Below are positions 57,269-64,000 of a stretch of 64,000 nt of DNA, in pieces. The position numbers were made by a program, and so were the translations under genes. The notes beneath the pieces are model-generated. The model was not told where the DNA came from. It worked only from the letters and a program-made list of their open reading frames with translations, and searched no databases. The stretch covers positions 22,111,984-22,175,983 of the forward strand of contig NC_092564.1 of the NCBI RefSeq assembly GCF_037975245.1. The letters run 5' to 3'. Origin of the DNA: Apostichopus japonicus (lineage: Eukaryota; Echinodermata; Holothuroidea; Aspidochirotida; Stichopodidae). How positions within the stretch are numbered: position 1 is the first letter of the stretch; the number at the start of each line of letters is the position of its first letter.

Positions 57269-59820
57269 TTTTTGATGTACATACTGTAACCATTCCATGC
57301 AGTAACTAAGTCTACATTTCCACTAGGTCTGCAGTCTACTACTGTAGGACTGTATGACTAACCGGATTTAGGACATTGGACACATTTATTCATTTATTGT
57401 ATTATGTAATATTAATGACAAAATAAATATGGTGCTAATACAGCCACTGGAGGTCTGTAAATGTGAGGGACCCAAAAATGTTCAAACCCCACAAGTTAAT
57501 GATAACAGTAGTATTTTCCTTATCTCTGAAAAATAAAGACATTTACCAATCTTGTTGAATGTGCTACCTACCTGTCTGAAGCAGTTTGTGTTCAAAAATT
57601 GCACATTTATTCTTTACTTATGTTTTCTTTATAAATGTTTCATGATGATGTGGCATCATTTGTACATACTTACACTGCTTAAAGATAGTTACTCTTCACT
57701 GCCTATACTGTAGTTGTCATCTGATCAGGTTGTCATATGTGCATATAGTTTCATATCAGCAAAGACATTGACATTTTTGGCAAATTTTGAGTGTGGGCTA
57801 TATTTCTAGTTTAACATGTTAGGGGCATCATTAAGGGGTCTACTTTCTCCCAGATTTGAACAACAATTTTTAGTTATTACAATGAGTGCAAGTTACAATC
57901 TCAGTGAATAAACAAACATAACATTTGTGCTGGCTCCAACCCAGTTACCTTGGCTATGAGCCTGAATGTCTCTTTTGCAATTAAAATCAAATGAATCATA
58001 TCTTGGAAAATCATTTGAACAGGTATATCTTTGTGACACTTCTGTCCTCACACAATGCCATAAATATGTCTTTTTTCCCTTTTCATTTCACATTACAGAT
58101 GTACAGAACATCCTTTAGAGGAACAGTACAGCACAGCATAGCGTTATGGCATGATGGATGTTTTGCAAGCAGATATAAGGGTTGGAACTGGAAGTATTTG
58201 TGTTCGATTGTTTCATTAATAAACATGTGCTTCTCTACTTTATGTAAGATGATTGTCATATTTCTTGTTCTCCAGTGAGAGCTACGGATTTGCATAGTGA
58301 ACGTTGTTACCATGGATACGGACAATTTTGAAATAGCTGATGTCAAAGCAGTTCCTCAGCTTGTTTAAATACCATACTGTACATCAAGGACACAAGAGTG
58401 GACAATGGGAGTAACAAGTATCCAGAATGTAGATATCACAAGCCTTCAAGACACATGCACAAACTGTACCATAACGGACAACAACAAAATGGTGTCTCAG
58501 TAAAATGAAGTTACTAAGCTAGTGCAATGTATCATAAGAATTTATCTTCTTCATGGTGTCAAACATTGATTGTTGCATTCAGTGCGTTATGTATCTCACT
58601 CCTTTCTGTAGTATTTAGCATTGATTTGCATGTTCATTCATAGTGTAAGTAAACTACATAATTGATGTCATCAAAGTTACAACTGTGTCATATTAATAAA
58701 CAAATTGATTGAATATTGGTTTCACTGCATACTTTATTGTACACTATTTGGCTTTCCGTGATAGCAATATCTGATCTGTTTACTTACTGTAGTTTGTTCA
58801 GTCATACCAGTAGTTCTAATGTGACATTGATCTTGGGTTATTTATTGTTGGTACAGAATAACTTGTCTTTAGTTTGTATTGTGTGAGATCAATTTAACAT
58901 AACATATATTGTGATGTCATGGAGTGTTGAAGAGGTACTCTAACTTGCAGCTAGTAGTGATAAAACAGTTCATTCAGTGCTCTCATGATAACCCCAGTGG
59001 CAGATGGAGATAGTGGCAGATGTTTGAAATGCAGGGGACATTGTAGGGTCTTTTGAAGTTTTGGCAAAGTTTCTTTTGGATGTAAAGCTGCTATACTTAT
59101 CATGGAAAAGTTCCACAATGGAGGCATGGCGTCTTCAAGCCTTATTTGGGTATATGTTCCTGCATTCCGTATTTGGAACACTGCCCTACTATTGTTTCAT
59201 ATTGCTTATTCTAAAGTTAGGTAAGTCAGTATTGTAACATGTTTTTATTTTTAACACATTGATTGCATCTGTACAGTTTTATACATCGAGTTCAATTACA
59301 ATAACCATGAGCAGGGAAAACTTACCACTATCTCACTTGCATTTCTTTATGTTAAAGTGACCATATTCATACTTTAACCAAAGCATTTCTTCCATATTAG
59401 ATAGTGTTTATCCAGAGTACTGTAGGTTACAGGATATTTTAAAGGTCAAGTGACACGTAGACTTGACTTTAATACATAATATTAAACTTAACAATTCTTA
59501 CATTAAGAAAAACCCAACACCGCGATTTTCTTCCGTCTCCAAAGGGGTAGAAATCGGTAAAAAGTACTATTATGTAATAGATTCAGTGACGTCACGGGGG
59601 GGGGGGGGGGGGGGGAAGCGCAGAAGAGTGCAAACTGTATATGTTCTGCGCAGTGCATTGGGTATGTAGAAATCTCAAACTTCTCGAAAATATTACCTTT
59701 TTCAGCAGTCTGTTACAAGAAAGTTAAGATTTGGATTAAGATGAAAAATCACAAATTGATACATAAGACATCGAACAAAACATCTAATGACTTCTTTTTT
59801 CATAAATTCCTTGCATTTTT
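57269..59820. other. No confident gene; G run
   Basis: Only short frames are present (for example 57991-58278, preceded by no convincing acceptor). A run of about 18 G occurs at 59597-59614. Confidence 0.45.
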
Positions 59821-62800
59821 GGTTCCTTGCTTTAGCAAAAGGAACCTATGTAGTCAGGTTTGCGTGTGTGCGTGTGTGTGTGTGTGTGTGAGTGTGCGTC
59901 TGTGACACTTGCTTGGGTACGCTCTATCTCAATAAGGGAATGTTGGATTGAGGCCAAACTTGAACTATAGATCCGCCATAGGGAGAAGGTGTGCCCTATT
60001 GTTTTTGGTGCCCACAAAGGTCACCAAAGGTCAGTTATTGTCCAAAAACCGAAAATATTAAAACTGCAATAACTCCCAGTGCCAGTGTGCGACAAGGTTG
60101 ATATTTTGGGACAAGTTGTGAACTGGTTAGGGGAACATTTTCTCAAACTTAACGGTCATGTGATCCGAGGTCACCAAAGGTCAATTAATGATAAAACACT
60201 TAGTATTTTTGCAATAACTTGAGAACAAAATGTCCGTTAGGGTTGGGAGTTGCCTCATTGTAATCCAATTGTCGACCTGCATCTGGGTGACCCTTGACCT
60301 CAATTTGACCTCTGGTGACCTTTACGTGTTTTGGGGATTTTTACAGTTTTGATGCTATTTTCAGATGTCAAAGGTACCTTCTGATCATAAATGTCAATAG
60401 GTTGACCCGGTGTGACCTTTTTGTGCGAAGTTATATGGGGTCAAAGTTTTTCGGTCGGAGTTAGGATGGCTGTACAGACTTTTCGTTTTGTTTTTTGTAA
60501 TCAGGAGATAAACTACATCTGAAACCAAGGTCAAAAGGTCAAAGGTCACATTAGAAAAAATGTGCTTATTTAAGGAAGAAAGGAACAAAAAAGAAAATGT
60601 TTGGTTTTGATGCTAGATTTGGATATCAAAGGTACCTTCCGATCAAAAATGTCAATGGGTTGACACCCGTGTGACCTTCGTATGCAAAGTTATACAAGGT
60701 CAAAGTTAATTTTCAGACATTTAATGCAATAACCCCCAGTGCCAAGGTGTGACACAGTTGATATTTTGGAAAAGTTGCAAATGGTAAAGGGCAATATTTT
60801 CAATCTTAACGGTCATGTGATCCGAGGTCACCAAAGGTCAATTAATGTTAAAAAACTAGAATTTTGGGGGGAGAAAATGGGCAAAGAAAAAATTGTTTGA
60901 ATTTTTATAGTTTAATGCTATATTTACATCTCACCGATCAAAAATGTCAATAAGTTGACCCAAGGTGACCTTTGTGGATTCAGTTATATGAGGTCAAAGT
61001 TAATCTTCAGACATTTAGTGCAATAACTCCCAGTGCCAAGGTGTGTCACAGTTGATATTTTGGGACAAGTTGCAAATGGTATAGGGAAAACTTGTCAAAC
61101 TTAACGGTCATGTGATCCGAGGTCACCAAAGGTCAATTAATGATAAAAAACTAGTTTTTTTGCGATAACTTGAGAAAGAATTGTCCGTTAGGGTTGGAAT
61201 TTGCTTCAATGCAATCCAATTGTCGACCCGCATCTGGGTGACCTTTGACCTCAATTTGACCTCTGGTGACCTTTACTTGTTTTGGGGATTTTTACAGTTT
61301 CGATGCTATTTTCAGATGTCAAAGGTACCTTCTGATCATAAATGTCAATAGGTTGACCCCTATGTGACCTTCGTGTGCGAAGTTATACAAGGTCAAAGTT
61401 AATTTTCAGACATTTAATGCAATAACCCCCAGTGCCAAGGTGTGACACGATTGATATTTTTGGACAAGTTGCAAATGGTAAAGGGCCATATTTTCAAACT
61501 TAACGGTCATGTGGTCCGAGGTCACCAAAGGTCAATTAATGTTAAAAAACTAGTATTTTGGGGGGAGAAAATGGGCAAAGAAAAAATGTTTGAATTTTTA
61601 TAGTTTGATGCTATATTCACGTCACACCGATCAAAAATGTCAATGAGTTGACCCAAGGTGACCTTTGTGGCTACAGTTACATGAGGTCAAAGTTAATCTT
61701 CAGACATTTAGTGCAATAACTCCCAAGGCCACGGTGTGTCACGGTTGATATTTTGGGACAAGTTGCAAATGGTATAGGGGAATATTTTCAAACTTAACGG
61801 TCATGTGATCCGAGGTCACCAACGGTCAATTAATGATAAAAAACTAGTTTTTTTGCGATAACTTGAGAACGAATTGTCCGTTAGGGTTGGAAGTTGCTTC
61901 AATGTAATCCAATTGTTGACCCGCATCTGGGGGACCTTTGACCTCAATTTGACCTCTGGTGACCTTTACTTGTTTTGGGGATTTTTACAGTTTCGATGCT
62001 ATTTTCAGATGTCAAAGGTACTGTACCTTCTGATCATAAATGTCAATGGGTTGACCCCCGTGTGACCTTCGTGTGCGAAGTTATTTATGTTAAAAATTAA
62101 TTAATTAATGTTAACAAAAGAGTATTTTGGGGGGGAAAATGGGCAAAGAAAAAATGTTTGAATTTTTACAGTTTTGATGCTCAATTTAGGTCTCACCGAT
62201 CAAAAATGTCAATTGGTTGATCTCCAGGTGACCTTTGTGTGTGAAGTTATACAAGGTCAAAGTTAATTTTCAGACATTTAATGCAATAACCCCCAGTGCC
62301 AAGGTGTGACACGATTGATATTTTTGGACAAGTTGCAAATGGTAAAGGGCCATATTTTCAAACTTAACGGTCATGTGGTCCGAGGTCACCAAAGGTCAAT
62401 TAATGTTAAAAAACTAGTATTTTGGGGGGAGAAAATGGGCAAAGAAAAAATGTTTGAATTTTTATAGTTTGATGCTATATTCACGTCACACCGATCAAAA
62501 ATGTCAATGAGTTGACCCAAGGTGACCTTTGTGGCTACAGTTACATGAGGTCAAAGTTAATCTTCAGACATTTAGTGCAATAACTCCCAAGGCCGCGGTG
62601 TGTCACGGTTGATATTTTGGGACAAGTTGCAAATGGTATAGGGGAATATTTTCAAACTTAACGGTCATGTGATCCGAGGTCACCAACGGTCAATTAATGA
62701 TAAAAAACTAGTTTTTTTGCGATAACTTGAGAACGAATTGTCCGTTAGGGTTGGAAGTTGCTTCAATGTAATCCAATTGTTGACCCGCATCTGGGGGACC

Positions 62801-63502
62801 TTTGACCTCAATTTGACCTCTGGTGACCTTTACTTGTTTTGGGGATTTTTACAGTTTTGATGCTATTTTCAGATGTCAAAGGTACTGTACCTTCTGATCA
62901 TAAATGTCAATGGGTTGACCCCCGTGTGACCTTCGTGTGCGAAGTTATTTATGTTAAAAATTAATTAATTAATGTTAACAAAAGAGTATTTTGGGGGGGA
63001 AAATGGGCAAAGAAAAAATGTTTGAATTTTTACAGTTTTGATGCTCAATTTAGGTCTCACCGATCAAAAATGTCAATTGGTTGATCTCCAGGTGACCTTT
63101 GTGTGTGAAGTTATGTATACAAGTTCAAAGTTAATTTTTAGACATTTAATGCAATTAAATCCCAATGCCAATGTGTGACACGGTTGATATTTTGGGACAT
63201 GTTGTGAATGGGGTGGTGGAACATTTTCAAATTTAACGGTCATGTCATCTGTGGTCACCAATGTTATCATATCTGTTGACCCGCTTGTAGGTGACCTTAA
63301 ATTTCTTACATTTTCGACAGCATGTTCAGATCTCAAAAGTGCATTTCGATCAAAATCCGATCACAATTTGTGATCACAAAAGTGTTGGCTATAGTGTTGG
63401 TTACTTTATGGGTACATGTAGGACCACAATTACTTGACAATTTGAGCCAAATCTTGCTTGATAATATTATGTGTATTGTCATATACCCCTATGCAAGGAA
63501 CC
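59821..63502. repeat. GGTCA-rich repeat domain with inverted GGTTCCTTGC ends
   Basis: GGTTCCTTGC at 59821-59830 and its complement GCAAGGAACC at 63493-63502 bound the domain. A GT microsatellite (about 59860-59895) follows the left end. A block of about 130 bp (gacatttaatgcaataac, cagtgccaaggtgtgacac, taacggtcatgtgatccgag, gtcaccaaaggtcaattaat) recurs about eight times, near 60060, 60720, 61010, 61410, 61700, 62270, 62570 and 63135. No coding sequence. Many aggtcaccaaaggtca words are direct repeats of AGGTCA spaced by four bases. Confidence 0.85.
61381..63108. repeat. 864-bp tandem duplication
   Basis: 61381-62244 and 62245-63108 are nearly identical (for example tgtgacacga at 61441 and 62305; ttatttatgttaaaaattaa at 62081 and 62945). 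Differences are only a few bases, such as ggccacgg/ggccgcgg, so the duplication is recent compared with the diverged repeats around it. Confidence 0.93.
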
Positions 63503-63744
63503 ACAGTGCCCTTGGGCTCTTGTCTTCCTATCAAGCAACATAAACTCCGCAAATATCGGCTAGATTGACTCGTTCAGGGAAAGTCGAAAACAAATGACGT
63601 CATTTGTTTACAAAGTCGAAAGTGCATGATATCGTCGCATGGAACTGCTTATTGCTACCACATACAGTTTCTATATACACGCACTGCATAGTACGCATAT
63701 ATACACAGCACAGCATACACAACATAGCTTATACATATCGCGAA
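63503..63744. promoter_or_regulatory. Upstream region of the candidate P2X7-like gene
   Basis: Contains an almost perfect palindrome, aaacaaatgacgtcatttgttt (63590-63611), centred on a TGACGTCA site as bound by CREB/ATF-type factors. A TATA-like tatatacac lies near 63672. Promoter function is inference. Confidence 0.4.
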
Positions 63745-63917
63745 ATGGCTGCCGGTGGCACTGACACACAGTATTCAGATAGCAATAGCGATGGAGGACA
63801 TGGTCGACGATCGTGGGGAAGTTTTTCCCTACTGTACATGTTCGAACCGGAGACCAGCGAAGAGGAAGCGGGATCGGACAGCGATGTCGAAATTGATCGT
63901 CTTGACGGAACACAATG
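63745..63917 (+). CDS. Candidate first exon, P2X7 C-terminal-domain-like protein
   Basis: ATG at 63745 (gaaATGGCT context) opens MAAGGTDTQYSDSNSDGG. It continues WGSFSLLYMFEPETSEEEAG and SDSDVEIDRLDGTQ, meeting a donor gtaacg at 63918 just inside a tryptophan codon. 'YMFEP', an acidic serine-rich stretch, then 'RL..T.W' preceding the exon end is the start of the cysteine-rich domain shared by the P2X7 cytoplasmic tail and many invertebrate 'P2X7-like' soluble proteins. There it continues with a W-C-x-C-G-x-C zinc-binding segment, which would be in the next exon outside the window. No channel part is present. Some such genes travel with transposons. Confidence 0.55.
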
Positions 63918-64000
63918 GTAACGTTACGCCTAGCGTACTATACTGTATATAGGATAGTTGTGTCACTAGTTAGGCCTAGAACCGATAAATGTTTCCTAAC

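Overview
This is a window of animal nuclear genome, most likely from a marine invertebrate. I lean towards a deuterostome such as an echinoderm, but the species cannot be settled from the sequence. The support is: GT-AG split exons of a mitochondrial AAA protease (YME1L); THAP-type P elements; Penelope-like elements with a GIY-YIG domain; many hAT-type elements; TAGGCCTA-rich spacer DNA; long AGGTCA-rich repeats; and a first exon resembling the P2X7 C-terminal cysteine-domain family. There are no operons or bacterial features, and most open frames here are chance.

Layout. 1-5350: the last two coding exons of YME1L on the + strand, with a repeat-rich intron before them and a probable 3' UTR holding a young 60-bp minisatellite. 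5350-10640: mostly unannotatable AT-rich DNA with one dispersed repeat. 10640-12786: a broken hAT transposase 3' end split by a non-autonomous hAT-like element, then a 671-bp MITE. 12787-34774: a 22-kb inverted array of three related P elements (A forward, B reversed, C forward) whose junctions all carry the same 8 bases, atagtcgt. B is interrupted by a hAT-like element and by a 2.8-kb element filled with tandem repeats. C holds a nest of four further elements, one inside another. 34783-37715: hAT derivatives. 37749-39104: a LINE scrap and a solo LTR. 39190-44990: two head-to-head Penelope-like elements cut by nested hAT-like insertions. 44990-54980: microsatellites, a tRNA-like SINE and more hAT-like elements. 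54980-59820: sparse DNA with weak exon candidates. 59821-63502: a GGTTCCTTGC-bounded repeat domain with an 864-bp tandem duplication. 63745-63917: the probable first exon of a P2X7-like cysteine-domain protein.

The main recurring signal is a module of about 95 bp with two potential hairpins, ending in GCTTAGATAGT. It is recognisable at least 14 times, in both orientations, inside elements whose terminal repeats differ. One P element is inserted exactly at this end (target duplication atagtctc), and the atagtcgt of the P array looks like the same site. No complete active transposase is visible. The only confident cellular coding sequence is the YME1L 3' end.
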